Assembly: GCA_011037195.1 (NCBI GenBank)
Contig: JAAEAF010006580.1
Location: forward strand, 18,425 to 82,424
Direction of reading: 5' to 3'
From: Triatoma infestans
Lineage: Eukaryota; Arthropoda; Insecta; Hemiptera; Reduviidae
Length of the DNA: 64,000 nucleotides
Program-made: the position numbers and the translations under genes
The notes under the pieces: model-generated
What the model saw: only the letters and a program-made list of their open reading frames with translations
Told to the model about the DNA's origin: nothing
Database searches by the model: none
Shown: one piece after another, positions 33,652 to 40,404 of the stretch
How positions within the stretch are numbered: position 1 is the stretch's first letter
How the letters are laid out: every line of letters begins with the position of its first letter

Positions 33652-35293
33652 GCATGACTAAACAAAAGAACAAAAAAGAAAAAAATCGCACAAAGTGAAA
33701 CTTGATATTTCGTTTAGAATCATCAAGGGATACTACTGATTTCGAACAAAATCTTTCAACCGAAAGTGCGACGTTAGTTTTACTTGATTTTCTCGAAATA
33801 ACGGTGCCAAACTGCTTTCTTTAATCTAGGGACATTAACTATGTATATATGCCCAATAATTTCTTTTGGTACATGTATCCGTTAAAATTGATTTAGTAAT
33901 TTCTGGGATAGGATGACATTAGGTTTCTCTGAGAATGCCAATTCATACACTATGTCTTCACCACCTATATAATATTAACCAAAGTATGTATGCTGTGAAA
34001 CTTCAAGTTTAATAAAATGTCTCAATTAGGATTAGAGAAAGGCAGTCAGAGAAGAGAAATCATATGAATAGTTCATACTAGACCTCTTTTTCAATCAAAT
34101 TAATATTTTTCCAAATACTTCAACCAAAAAGAATGCTATTCTATATACCTCATTAAAAAATGCTTTCTAGGAGAAAATTAAAATTTTAAGATATTATAAT
34201 GAGATGCGTAAGTCCTTCAAATCCTTGATAATGTTGTAAATTGGATGTTTTGAGGTTCGGTCATACAAAAGAACTCTTTTTAAATTTCTACCGATGTTTC
34301 AGCAAATTTATTGCCTTCTTAAAGGTTTTAATACAAATAAAAATAAATAAAAATAGAAACAACATAAAATATGAACTTAAAATAAATATTTTCAAAATAA
34401 TTTTTTTTTTTTTAAATAAATTATATAAATAAACTAAATAAAAAGTATGATGATATATATAGCACATTTAAATTTATTTTAAACTATTGTTATAGAACAG
34501 ATCAATATTAAACTGAATCATAACTATTGAAACTTTGACAATATGTGGCATATAAAATAGTAAAGTACTTACAAAAATTTTCAGTTAGAATTATTTACAA
34601 GCTGTAGTTTAACCTATGATATACCATCACCAAGTGTTACGGACATTGGATGGGCCAAGGTTTATAAAAGGGCTAGGGGAGCGGATGGGAAAACCGTGCG
34701 TCTTAGCCTGTATATTGTTTAGGAAATTCCAGGAGATTGTTATAACTGAGGGATAGGTTGTTGGTATCTGTTCTAAAATTAATAGATTATTTATCTTTTT
34801 TTAATATGAATCATTTCCAATATATTTCTTTTTTCATTATTATTGTTGATGGAGAGAATTTTAGTGTTTTCCATGCCAGTGCGTTAGACATGTGTCATCA
34901 ATAATTTTAGTGTCGTTCTTTGATAATGCGTTAGATTGTGATCCCTCATTTATTGTCAACAACTTTGTCTAAAAAAAATGAAATGAAATAAAATTTTTTT
35001 TTTTTTTTTTTTCTTAGAATGTTTTGGGATTCCTCATTCCCCTCGACTCTAGCCCGGCGGCCATATATTTCTGTTAGACGTAGGTGCTTTCTAATATTTA
35101 CATTAGATGATCATAAATAAAGAATAGAGTAAAACTTTTATTTTTTATAGGTATGCATCATCAAGAAGTTGCAAGACTAATTGCAGAATCGTTTGCTCAA
35201 CGAGACAAACCGCACATAGAGTTCCTTGTAGTGGAAGCAAAAAAATCCAATCTAGAGCCAAAACCTACAGCTCTGATCTTCCTGGAGGCGTGA
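6648..35293 (+). CDS. Whrn/dysc: Whirlin / Dyschronic-type PDZ scaffold protein, 3' 14 exons (5' incomplete)
   Basis: Exons: 6648-6772, 8099-8284, 9540-9665, 9753-9925, 14051-14216, 14307-14402, 15880-15948, 16711-16817, 24168-24231, 27938-27985, 30736-30834, 30919-31041, 31119-31197, 35151-35293. All introns are GT-AG, the phases agree at every junction, and they leave 534 codons including the stop. Domains in order: second half of PDZ1, proline-rich stretch, PDZ2 with an SLGL loop, harmonin-homology domain, low-complexity Ser/Asn linker, PDZ3. The PDZ3 phrase LGIAIEGGANTR and the PDZ1-linker phrase YTWVD point to whirlin rather than PDZD7 or harmonin. Whirlin organises Usher-type protein complexes in stereocilia and photoreceptors; the Drosophila homologue Dyschronic acts in neurons, including circadian output. 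The expected first half of PDZ1, the first harmonin-homology domain and the start codon must lie upstream of the window. Extra alternative exons in the large introns are possible. Confidence 0.93.
6773..8098 (+). other. Intron between exons A and B
   Basis: AT-rich, about 1.3 kb. A less AT-rich patch at about 7190-7390 has overlapping open frames on both strands, but I recognise no protein in either. Otherwise only homopolymer runs. Confidence 0.6.
8099..8284 (+). CDS. Whrn/dysc: Whirlin-like exon B: end of PDZ1 and proline-rich linker
   Basis: Acceptor TTGCAG, phase 0 at both ends. Encodes the last PDZ1 helix and strand (VLKSCRELSITVRSS), then a run with PPPLPPPMQPP, then TYTWVDRKGRPVSPPP, which matches the conserved whirlin inter-PDZ linker. 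The donor GTTCGT is weak but the next exon is in frame. Confidence 0.92.
8597..9284. mobile_element. Candidate non-autonomous hAT-like element
   Basis: Left end CAGGAGTGTCAAACTC and right end GACACTCCTG are imperfect inverted termini of the hAT type (CAGGGGTGTCAAAC-like). Flanking sequence GTCTAACT / TCTAATCC resembles a decayed 8-bp duplication. No transposase frame is visible. It lies in the intron between exons B and C. Confidence 0.5.
9540..9665 (+). CDS. Whrn/dysc: Whirlin-like exon C: first half of PDZ2
   Basis: Acceptor TTATAG, phase 0, 42 codons. Encodes GQSLGLMIRGGIEYNLGIF, with SLGL as the carboxylate-binding loop, then VDKDSVAERAGLL. Ends CTG|GTAATA. Confidence 0.94.
9753..9925 (+). 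CDS. Whrn/dysc: Whirlin-like exon D: second half of PDZ2
   Basis: Acceptor ATACAG, phase 0, encodes IGDQILEVNGQSFLEVTHDE and the final PDZ helix and strand, then DVGKIPHS as in whirlin. Ends CATAG|GTAAGT with two bases of a codon that exon E completes. Confidence 0.94.
10010..10140 (+). repeat. Dispersed repeat family, partial copy
   Basis: Contains the order ACTCAAAAACGAAAATTGCAGG, GAAACTTAAAATTGATATTT, ATTTTGGTCACACTGC and CAACCGGACGTGCGACTT. It ends where the antisense LINE begins. Confidence 0.65.
10122..10790 (-). pseudogene. LINE connection and truncated RNase H region
   Basis: 10470-10790 carries CVVRPMVTH and AALEVLLNLPPIHIYVQ, a phrase typical of the region after the RT in RNase H-bearing LINEs. 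10122-10364 begins WYTDGSKMEEGVGTGMYG and FQAELVAIL, the first and second RNase H motifs, then loses similarity. The third motif (DSxxA) and everything 3' are absent. Confidence 0.8.
10796..12027 (-). pseudogene. LINE reverse transcriptase domain
   Basis: Three successive open pieces (11749-12027, 11298-11672, 10796-11191) cover RT motifs: KPYKAPGMDGIYP, SFRPISLSSFLLK, AVVTFLDIEGAFNN, and the catalytic box, here SADDLAIV where YADD is expected. The aromatic residue is lost, and several frameshifts also disable it. Confidence 0.88.
12511..13088 (-). pseudogene. LINE APE-type endonuclease domain
   Basis: Two overlapping open frames (12804-13088 and 12511-12858) carry QANLHHQAKAASAVL, LLQEPW, then GCDANVHNTVWG and SEPTFVTVARREMLDLTLAS. 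These are the N- and C-terminal halves of one endonuclease separated by a frameshift near 12830. The SDH-box histidine region (DHRH, near 12480) is degraded. Confidence 0.85.
13007..13519 (-). pseudogene. LINE ORF1/5' region remnant
   Basis: GC-rich stretch upstream of the endonuclease with two minus-strand open pieces (13289-13519 and 13007-13288), rich in Lys, Arg, Pro and Glu. No zinc knuckle could be recognised. Assigned to ORF1 by position only. Confidence 0.45.
14051..14216 (+). CDS. Whrn/dysc: Whirlin-like exon E: harmonin-homology domain, first part
   Basis: Acceptor ACTTAG; the first base completes the codon split from exon D. Encodes NEFNTLTYYLDEYSAKQMTI and VLLELLNTSDK, matching the helical YYLDEY / LLNT phrases of the second harmonin-homology domain of whirlin. 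Ends AAG|GTAATT. Confidence 0.94.
14307..14402 (+). CDS. Whrn/dysc: Whirlin-like exon F: harmonin-homology domain, end
   Basis: Acceptor GTTACAG, 32 codons, phase 0 both ends. Encodes HTLFTELRELVAMEDRARF then DELVYRRE, the last helices of the domain. Donor AGA|GTAAGT. Confidence 0.94.
14403..15879 (+). other. Intron between exons F and G
   Basis: AT-rich. A short tandem array of a 13-bp unit (AGAAGTTATGATC, three copies) lies at about 15609-15647. A less AT-rich patch at 14560-14650 is not recognised. Confidence 0.6.
15880..15948 (+). CDS. Whrn/dysc: Whirlin-like exon G: linker
   Basis: 23 codons, phase 0, acceptor TTATTAG, donor CCT|GTGAGT. Encodes RGGPCCDNSHDIIMSSLHH and four more residues. 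Identified by splice sites and frame only; low-complexity linker after the harmonin-homology domain. Confidence 0.75.
16711..16817 (+). CDS. Whrn/dysc: Whirlin-like exon H: linker
   Basis: Encodes FECDGWRGNTEDVRTP then SEDSGLGLGPLDSTNSRSI. I chose the acceptor GTGTTCAG at 16703-16710 because the better-looking upstream AG (16670) would read into TAG or TGA in the required frames. Ends ATTAG|GTAATT with two bases of a split codon that exon I completes. Confidence 0.8.
16818..18139 (+). other. Intron H-I, proximal part
   Basis: AT-rich with many poly(A)/poly(T) runs; no gene or repeat recognised. Confidence 0.6.
18140..18484. mobile_element. Harbinger-like MITE (345 bp) with 41-bp inverted termini
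   Basis: Termini 18140-18180 and 18444-18484 are inverted copies with two mismatches, beginning AGGCTCTGACAAACAGG and AGGCTTTGACACACAGG. The element is flanked by TAA on both sides (18137-18139, 18485-18487), the 3-bp TWA duplication usual for PIF/Harbinger. It is much more GC-rich than its surroundings, has GATCGC words in the subterminal parts and no coding potential. Confidence 0.88.
18994..19471 (+). mobile_element. Composite tRNA-derived SINE with 14-bp target-site duplication
   Basis: The insert 19008-19457 is bounded by AAAGTCATAAATAT at 18994-19007 and again at 19458-19471. From about 19218 it contains a tRNA-like pol III promoter: A box TAGCTCAGTGGTGGTGCGC and B box GTTCGAATCC. A body follows, shared with 31988-32204, then a TAATAATAAT tail. 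The first ~200 bp (19008-19215) precede the promoter, which is unusual for a SINE. Its start resembles the tail in inverted orientation (CAAGGGGTAT versus ATATCCCCTTT). Confidence 0.85.
19472..20780 (+). other. Intron H-I, middle part
   Basis: AT-rich; nothing coding seen. Confidence 0.6.
20790..20830 (+). ncRNA. Hammerhead-ribozyme-like core, degenerate
   Basis: TTGAGGG, a GC-rich hairpin around a TTCG loop, then GAAACGTC. The 5' core box differs from CUGANGA, so activity is doubtful. Such cores mark Penelope-like elements and related retroelements. Confidence 0.35.
21196..21236 (-). ncRNA. Hammerhead-ribozyme-like core with perfect stem II
   Basis: On the minus strand: CTGAGGA (21233-21227), a perfect 7-bp hairpin GGACACC-AAA-GGTGTCC, then AAAACGTC. 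This follows the hammerhead order CUGANGA-stem II-GAAA except that the G of GAAA is A. Probable remnant of a Penelope-like element or related retroelement. Confidence 0.45.
21240..22130 (+). other. Intron H-I, unassigned segment
   Basis: Could include the body of the element that ends at the hammerhead-like core on the minus strand, but no protein domain is recognisable. Confidence 0.4.
22130..22620 (+). repeat. Dispersed repeat family copy (CCGGAAGTGCGA family)
   Basis: All landmarks in order: AATTTTCGAAATTCAGTTTTC, GGAAATACATGTTTTGAGG, (GT)n at 22256-22271, GCAGAAAGCTGAAACTTG, GATATTTCGTTCAGGTGC, GGTCAACCGGTTGCACCAC, TTTTCTCGAAAACTGCTCG. Good reference copy of the left half. Confidence 0.85.
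22620..24167 (+). other. Intron H-I, distal part
   Basis: AT-rich with an (AATA)n run near 22705-22732 and long poly(T) runs near 23950-24003. A short less AT-rich patch at about 23050-23160 is unassigned. No exon seen. Confidence 0.6.
24168..24231 (+). CDS. Whrn/dysc: Whirlin-like exon I: linker
   Basis: Acceptor CTTGGCAG; the first base completes an arginine codon split from exon H. Encodes NNERVSPSFKTSTQHINNK then AQ. Donor CAG|GTAAAA. Phase agreement with exons H and J supports it; there is no domain. Confidence 0.8.
24690..25060 (+). repeat. Dispersed repeat family copy
   Basis: Starts at GCTGGTAAGAAGAAATATTACG, then ACCGGAAATACATGTTTTATG, CTACCGGAAGTGCCACTTTA, TTTTCTTGAAAAC, TATCACTTTTATTTAC and ATTTTCCCGAAACAATTAATTTTAG. 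No (GT)n here. Confidence 0.8.
25505..25540 (+). repeat. (GT)n microsatellite
   Basis: About 18 uninterrupted GT units. Confidence 0.95.
25630..25800 (-). repeat. Dispersed repeat family, partial copy
   Basis: Reverse-complement match to the segment TTTTATTTGAAACATTTTTC / AAAATTGATTTT / GGGATTGTGGGA of the family. Confidence 0.6.
25870..26010 (-). mobile_element. SINE body fragment
   Basis: The reverse complement carries GTCCGGTGAAGGGCAGT, ATTATCTGTA and CAGCAGTGCACTGTGGAGGC, matching the body of the SINE at 19300-19400. No promoter part retained. Confidence 0.6.
26080..26560. other. GC-rich segment of unknown origin in intron I-J
   Basis: About 480 bp clearly richer in G+C than the surrounding intron, with short open frames but no recognisable domain. 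Position between two SINE pieces suggests part of another retroelement. Confidence 0.4.
26570..26835 (-). mobile_element. SINE copy, antisense
   Basis: Reverse complement shows an A/B-box-like head (GGCAGCGCACTGAACTATGG, then GGTTCCGAATTCGAGTCC), then TCTCTCCCTAGGACCTCAAC and CTCACTGTCCGGTGAAGG, matching the SINE body at 19300-19340. A diverged subfamily. Confidence 0.7.
26840..27240 (-). repeat. Dispersed repeat family copy, antisense
   Basis: Reverse complement contains CATCAGGCGAACATGCGACT, TTTGGTCAAAATCCATCAGG, a short (GTAT)n tract at about 27085-27112, CTCAAAATATG and AAATTTTCGAAATTCAGTTT. Ends near GTTGAAGGAAATACTGAGAT. Confidence 0.8.
27240..27937 (+). other. Intron I-J, distal part
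   Basis: AT-rich intron; nothing recognised. Confidence 0.6.
27938..27985 (+). CDS. Whrn/dysc: Whirlin-like exon J: linker
   Basis: 16 codons, phase 0; acceptor TATTTCAG, donor ATG|GTGAGT. Encodes EVGGSQGHNNNYDANM. Supported by splice sites and phase only; may be alternatively included. Confidence 0.72.
27986..30735 (+). other. Intron J-K
   Basis: AT-rich. A GC-richer patch at about 28440-28720 may be a retroelement 3' piece but is not identified. Nothing else recognised. Confidence 0.5.
30736..30834 (+). CDS. Whrn/dysc: Whirlin-like exon K: Ser/Asn/Gln-rich linker
   Basis: 33 codons, phase 0; acceptor TGCTTAG, donor CAG|GTTGGT. Encodes DFGRSGDDPLNSQESRED then a Ser/Asn/Gln-rich end. Leads directly into PDZ3 exons. 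Confidence 0.85.
30919..31041 (+). CDS. Whrn/dysc: Whirlin-like exon L: first part of PDZ3
   Basis: 41 codons, acceptor TCCTTAG, phase 0. Encodes LRIIVRKTKPLLGIAIEGG, then ANTRHPLPRIININ. The loop LLGI replaces GLGF; the IEGGANTR phrase is diagnostic of the third PDZ of whirlin. Donor AAC|GTATGC. Confidence 0.95.
31119..31197 (+). CDS. Whrn/dysc: Whirlin-like exon M: middle of PDZ3
   Basis: Acceptor AAATTAG, phase 0, encodes ENGAAYDAGGLQVGQLILEV then DGHKVE. Ends with one base of a glycine codon at G|GTAAAT. Confidence 0.95.
31330..31975 (-). mobile_element. LINE 3' region fragment, antisense
   Basis: The reverse complement can be read in broken frames as LTRHYRLRGRLKKLAL and preceding RNase H-end phrases, the conserved region before the C-terminal zinc motif of I/LOA-type LINEs. 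It is related to the region in the copy at 47806-48350 (LTGHCGLRRHLYIMGL). Dead fragment in intron M-N. Confidence 0.6.
31980..32212 (+). mobile_element. SINE copy with 8-bp target-site duplication
   Basis: Body 31988-32204 matches the SINE at 19220-19440 (GCATGCTGCCCTTAG, TTCCTAGGAGCCT, GTAGCTAGAGAACG, CTCTGAGACCGGCAGT, CAGGTCGCAGTGCACATCC) with an A-rich tail. TTCAGTAA flanks it at 31980-31987 and 32205-32212. The tRNA head is shortened. Confidence 0.8.
32590..32770 (+). mobile_element. LINE C-terminal fragment
   Basis: One frame reads AHRLNWLGHMQESCKFLAM, similar to the RL.WLGH..RM phrase near the C-terminus of many LINE proteins. Short and degenerate. Confidence 0.4.
33500..33960 (+). 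repeat. Dispersed repeat family copy with (GT)n-(GA)n tract
   Basis: Landmarks AAATGCATCTTTTGAGATCT, (GT)n then (GA)n at about 33599-33653, AAAAATCGCACAAAGTGAAAC, CAACCGAAAGTGCGACG, TTTTCTCGAAATAACGG. Confidence 0.8.
33960..35150 (+). other. Intron M-N, distal part
   Basis: AT-rich; long poly(T) at 34986-35012. No gene recognised. Confidence 0.6.
35151..35293 (+). CDS. Whrn/dysc: Whirlin-like terminal exon N: end of PDZ3 and C-terminus
   Basis: Acceptor TTTTATAG; two bases complete the glycine codon from exon M. Encodes MHHQEVARLIAESFAQRDK then PHIEFLVVEAKK, the last PDZ helix and strand, and a short tail ending in a TGA at 35291-35293. The tail after the PDZ is about 18 residues, slightly longer than in vertebrate whirlin. 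Confidence 0.94.
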
Positions 35294-35513
35294 AGTATAC
35301 CTGCCCTTGTTGTTAAAAATTCTGTGGCCTTTTTTTTGTTGTTTTGTTTAATAATGTACTGGTGAAACAAAAGAGTTAAGGGAGTAAATTGAAAAAAAAA
35401 AAATTGTTAATATGTATGAGGGTGTGAAATGTTTATATTTTTATGATTTACAATGTAAATTATTATAGTACGTGTTAGAGAACAGTTAACTAGTTATGGG
35501 ATGATTTAAGAAA

Positions 35514-35519
35514 AATAAA
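35514..35519 (+). terminator. Poly(A) signal of the whirlin-like gene
   Basis: AATAAA about 220 bases past the stop, followed by a T/GT-rich stretch at 35540-35558, the usual downstream element. Confidence 0.65.
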
Positions 35520-37600
35520 GTTTAAACAAAAGATCAAGGTTTTTTTTTTTGTTTGTCTATGAAACTATATGTCAGAGAAGACCGTCGTTTTTAAGTATCC
35601 TTTGTGAATAATTTACAGTTTAATAATAAATGAAAAAAAAAAAAAGAGTTAATAGACTTCAATAATTTTACATAACCAAAAAGAAAAAAAATCATTGTTG
35701 TCTCTATTTTTTAAAAAAATAAAAAACATACTTTCTACTTTTTGCTCACAGTCTAAAAATGGTGTTTCCATTGCTTAGTTTACGACCAAGAACCATAACT
35801 ATTTGTACAGTAATTATTTATCTTTAAAAAATAAAAATATCGAAAATAATAAAAGAAATTATTTTTTAAAAATTTGTAATGTAGTAATGAGATATTTCCT
35901 ATATTGATATACTTTGGATATACTGAATCCGATTATTATTATTATTATTATTATTTAAATTTAAAGAATAAAAAGATTTTCCGAGAAAAATGGGCAAAAC
36001 ATTATTTTTAATGTTTATTTTCTTCTTATTTTGTAAAACATTTTATTATTTCATAAAAGAACATAAAAAAAAAAAATTAATTCTTACAAGGTTAAGTATA
36101 TCTGGACTATACAGTTTCAATTTGCCATATCTTCAAAGTATGTGTGAATATATATATATATATATATATAAAAATATAAAAATGACTGTCGATTTAATTT
36201 TTTTTTTTTACATTGTTTCAAAAATACCTTTTATAAAAACATACTGTCATATTTAATAAAAAATAAAAATAAAAAATGAACCCATCAGCATATCATTGCC
36301 TTATTGCCTCTGTAAAATTCTTAATATGTCCAGTCAGTCTGAGCTTGAGGAAAAAAAAAATGGCCAAAATATTTTAGTTATTAAAAAACTAATAATAATA
36401 ATAATAATAATAATTTGATTCAGGGACTAAAGTACAACTTACTTAACGACACTGAATAATGACAGTTTTTCATGTACATTTAGCCAAGACCACTGGATAT
36501 ATTTTGCATATCTTTAAGGCCTTTTTATACAATTCATGGAAAACGCTTTTCACTTGGTACCATTATTTAAAAATAATAATATTAATTTATTTATTATTAT
36601 TATTATTATTATTAGCAAATATGCTATATGGTTCAGATGTGTACCGGGTGATTATTCCCATGCATTGATGAAGAATATATTTTTCAATACAAATTATTCA
36701 CATTAAAATAAATAAATAAAATTAAATGAAAAAAAAAAATAATAAAAAAAATAATTGTAACACAACTTTTCATAAACAATTCCTGTACACCATTATCAGT
36801 ATAAAAATTAATAATAATTTCATATACCTCATTGTCACCTTCTCTAACCGATCTTCCCCCTTAACAATATTTTGGAACATCCTCCGATAAAGGTGTTACC
36901 ATTATGCATTAAAAATAAAATAATAAATAAATAAATAAAAATTCACAAAGCTCGCTACATTAGGATTGCTTCACTATTTAAGTTTTGGTGGGGCAAAAGA
37001 ATTGTTTTCAAAAAAAATAAAAAAAAAAACCAATTTTGTGCCAAACATTTAAAATACATGTTGAATTATAAATATATGATATAAATAATATATATAATAT
37101 ATATTTTTAAAGATGGAATAGGTGAAAAAAAAGTAATAAAAAAATAAAATTAAAATGGTTTTGTTATACTTATAAATTTTGCATAGCCAAAGCAATGTAC
37201 GCATTGAGCTTGTGGAAAACATTGTTGAAAAATACACGCTTTATATGTAAAGTTAATAAAAAAAATTTAATTAAAAATTTCCATTTGTTTCCTTTTATAC
37301 GCACTACATTTCCATTAGTGTATAGATAACAATTAGATTCAGAGGACTGAGAGAAGATTACTTCGCTTTTAAAGAAGCTATAAAGATATTTTAATCTATG
37401 CTAACTAAATAATATTTAGGAAAAACCTTTAAACAAGTGTCTCGTTAATTCTTTAAAAATTACTGAATAAAAAAAAAAAAGTTACATTCAGATAACTTTT
37501 TTCTTTTTCAACATTCAACAATCTTTTTTTTTTACAGTTTTTCTTATTTTTCTCAGATTTTTTTTTTCTTGGAATTGAAAAAAAACCTATAAGCAAGCCT
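35520..37600. other. AT-rich intergenic sequence with microsatellites
   Basis: Contains (ATT)n at 35936-35954, (AT)n at about 36150-36171, (AAT)n at 36390-36412 and (ATT)n near 36590-36615. No gene seen. Confidence 0.7.
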
Positions 37601-37720
37601 AACATTACTCACCTAGAGCCTGAAAATTTATTTTTATCGGCAAAATGTTTCAAGTAAAGGTGACAGTAAGTTATCGCCCTGTAAGTTTTCCAGTAAACAC
37701 AAAAGTTTAGAAAATCGTAC
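37600..37720 (-). repeat. Dispersed repeat family, short antisense copy
   Basis: GAGCCTGAAAATTTATTTTT then GGCAAAATGTTTCAAGTAAA and GGTGACAG match the 3' sub-unit of the family in reverse. Confidence 0.5.
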
Positions 37721-37904
37721 GAATCAAGTTCAAGAAAAAGTGCTAAAGTTTAAAAAAAAAAAAATATTTTAGTCACGAGGTCTTTCGTCTGTTGCATTCT
37801 GAGCTATTCCTTTGAGTAGGATCCGCTGGCAATATCCAAACGAAAAATCAGGTTTTAAATTTCAGCGTTTTTTGCTTTCTTTTACGAGAGGAATCCTTGT
37901 GTTC

Positions 37905-38130
37905 CCTTCAAATTTTTTTGGATGGATCACACTCGTTCAATAACACTGCCCACATGGAACAGATCACGTTCTCTTTCGTATAAGGTACAATCAAATAGCA
38001 TATGATGGCAATTTTGCCAAGGATTATTCTGCATAGTGGCTCTGGCAAATTTTGAAACGGTGAAGGTATTCCAGTAAAACCGCGAAAATTTATAATTACT
38101 TTCAAATTTTAGCTTTGCTTCCGTCACTTA
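37905..38130 (-). mobile_element. LINE C-terminal zinc-motif remnant
   Basis: Minus-strand frame reads QNCHHMLFDCTLYERERDLF, resembling the His/Cys box (C..C, H..F.C) at the C-terminus of LINE ORF2 proteins. Isolated fragment. Confidence 0.45.
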
Positions 38131-38190
38131 TATAACGAACTCTTTATTTATTTCTTTTTCACTCCTTAATGGTTAAGGTGTGAAAACACA

Positions 38191-38693
38191 TAGCGTCTAC
38201 CTAATTAGCAAACCTCGTAACTCCACTTTTTGCCATTTTTGATATTTTTACGCCATCTGTTAGAAGAGATGCGTATTCACATGCTGAGAAAACATGGTAA
38301 CTCCAATTCAATTGCAAGTGTCACTAAAATTCAATTTAGCAAACTTATTAATTCCATCATTGAATATTTAAGTTGGCAAACTTTGTAACTCCTTCTGTGT
38401 ACATTGCAAAAATCGTATCTCCAACATAGATTTTGGTAATACCTTGTAACTCCATTGTAAAAACCCCTATCTCCAACACAAATTTTGGCAATACCTCGTA
38501 ACTCCATTTGTTATTTTACACGACAACAAAAAATGATAATTTCTTAAAAAGCCATTTTAATAGTATTTTAATGATACAACATCTTGTTTTTCCATTTTAT
38601 CAAAACACATTTAAGTCTAGCAAGGTTTTTTTTCTCTCTCCTGTAAAGTCGAGCAATATGGAGTTACGAGGTTTGCTAATTAGGCAGACGATA
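38191..38693. mobile_element. Foldback/MITE-like element with TA duplication and reiterated GTAACTCC boxes
   Basis: Inverted termini at 38193-38225 and 38659-38691 match at 31 of 33 positions (GCGTCTACCTAATTAGCAAA versus TCGTCTGCCTAATTAGCAAA) and are flanked by TA on both sides (38191-38192, 38692-38693). Inside, GTAACTCC recurs at 38217, 38297, 38385, 38446 and 38498, and inverted at 38660. The last two direct boxes belong to a ~52-bp tandem unit. No transposase. TA duplication suggests a Tc1/mariner-type mobiliser; this is inference. Confidence 0.85.
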
Positions 38694-38969
38694 AAGCTAA
38701 TCTTTCTTCTTCAAGAAAGAAAATGACAAAATTTACGCTTGTCAGTGAAAGTCCTTTGATGCTCCCTTGGCTATATGCTCATAGCCATACCAATAAGCAT
38801 GGCATACCAATATGAGCCTTAAACTTATTAACAAATTTGGTGTGTTTCACACTTACACGAATTTCTTTTTCTGCATTTAATACAATTATAACATTGAAAA
38901 TCTTTTTCAACTAGAGATTTTTACACAGTTACCCAAACATAAACATTGAGGTATAAATCATCTTAGTCC

Positions 38970-39225
38970 AGAAGACAGTGCTAATAACATCAACATCCCC
39001 ATTAACATTTGAATCTAAGGTCATAGATTCTTTAGAACTCTCAAAAATAAATTTTTCTCGCAAAATGTTTCAAATAAAATTGATACGTTTATGTCTTTGT
39101 ACCTACTTCCTGTGCAATAAGCATTCCAAGTTTAAAGAAAATTGTTCTTCTCGAGAAAAATCCAAAAAAATCAACTTATTCTTTAAACTCTCACTTCCGG
39201 TTAATCAATTTTCAAATATGGCTAG
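38970..39225 (-). repeat. Dispersed repeat family copy, antisense
   Basis: The reverse complement contains ATTTTGAAAGTTC-like and TTAACCGGAAGTGAGAG phrases, TTTCTCGAGAAG and the 3' sub-unit (TTTTATTTGAAACATTTTG). It abuts the LINE fragment at about 39225. Confidence 0.75.
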
Positions 39226-40200
39226 CAATCCGCGTGACATACCAGAGCCCGCTCTAGGGGGGCTACCTCACTGTCCTCCCTACTCCCTACTCTCGCATTC
39301 AAATGCCCCAGGATCATTATCTCTTCATTAGATTTCGCGTCCTCCAACGAGCTGCCCATATTTTCATAAAAATCATCTTTCAATTGCGGCGGTGCATCAT
39401 TATTGGGCGCATAAACTCCCAATAGCATAACTTTCCTTCCATATACCTCCAGAGATGTTCAAAATTTTCTCATTTATTTCACTCCAAGATCTAATGTTTC
39501 TTTTATACATACTTTTAAACAAGATTGAGACTCCTGCACTGGCTCTATTTCCTTTGTCCACCCCCGACCATATATGTATGTAATTCCCCCAGACTTCCTG
39601 TCCTCTTCCCTTCTTCTTTGTCTCCGTTAAGACTGCTATATCCAGGTTTCTCTTCTGAACTTCCTCCCCTACTTCCTTACTTTATTATTCACACCCCTAA
39701 CGTTCCAAGTTCCAATTGTTAAAATCCGTTTCCGCTGCCGTTGTCGTTTACCATTTATCCATCCAGTCTTTCCTAATTGACCTTTTTTAGCCAGTGGTGC
39801 TTTTCCGTAGACGGGGAGCTGGCCCTTCGTAGACGGGGAGCTGGCCGAACCCTCTACCAGGAGGACCGGGTCCCATTTGTTTCGGGTAGAACTTCCCTTA
39901 GATAGGTCGTCTTCACCATGACTTCCAGAGTCCTCTCCACCCTGTTGGTTGGGGAACCCCCCCTGACAGAGCGCTTTATTTGAAGTGGCGGCGCTAACTC
40001 GCCACTATCACACACCATCATCGGGTTGTGAGGTTTTTTATAGATCTCTGACCAGACCGCTCACCTCCCCTCCGATGTGGCCCCCTTGTCCACGACTGCT
40101 TATTCGTCAGGTTTTCTGACTTATTCGCAACTAACCACTATATTTAGTGGCCACTCCACTATCCGCAACCTGTGGACGCGCCTGGTTGCATGGGGATGCA
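39222..40200 (-). mobile_element. LINE 5' region and endonuclease, 3'-truncated, antisense
   Basis: Minus-strand reading begins with a GC-rich 5' region (about 40190-39780; includes a duplicated CGTAGACGGGGAGCTGGCC). Then an APE endonuclease: TIGTWNVRGVNNK, LDIAVLTETKKKGRG, VMLLGVYAPNND, IMILGHLNARVG (D of GDLNARVG changed to H). The copy ends inside the endonuclease; RT and 3' end are absent, the reverse of usual LINE 5' truncation. Frameshifts near 39440. Confidence 0.8.
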
Positions 40201-40227
40201 TCAGGAAGAATTTTAGTAAATAACTAA

Positions 40228-40348
40228 ATTGTTTTACTGATCCCAAACTTCTGATCGGTAGAGTACATATACGAAGGGACGGCAATTGGTCTTTTTGTCC
40301 GGGGCAACGTAACCGCTAGAGCGAGCGTTGCAACTAGCCATAGAAGTG
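40228..40348. repeat. ~110-bp repeat shared with 46655-46768
   Basis: Both copies read ACTGATCC(C/A)AAACTTCTGATCGG, then TA, a spacer, CTTTTTGTCCGGGGC, ACGTAACCGCTAGAGCG in the same order and orientation. Confidence 0.75.
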
Positions 40349-40404
40349 CAAAGGCTTAACTTTGCAAACAAATTAAGAACAAAACCAGTTAATTAATTCA
40401 ATTT

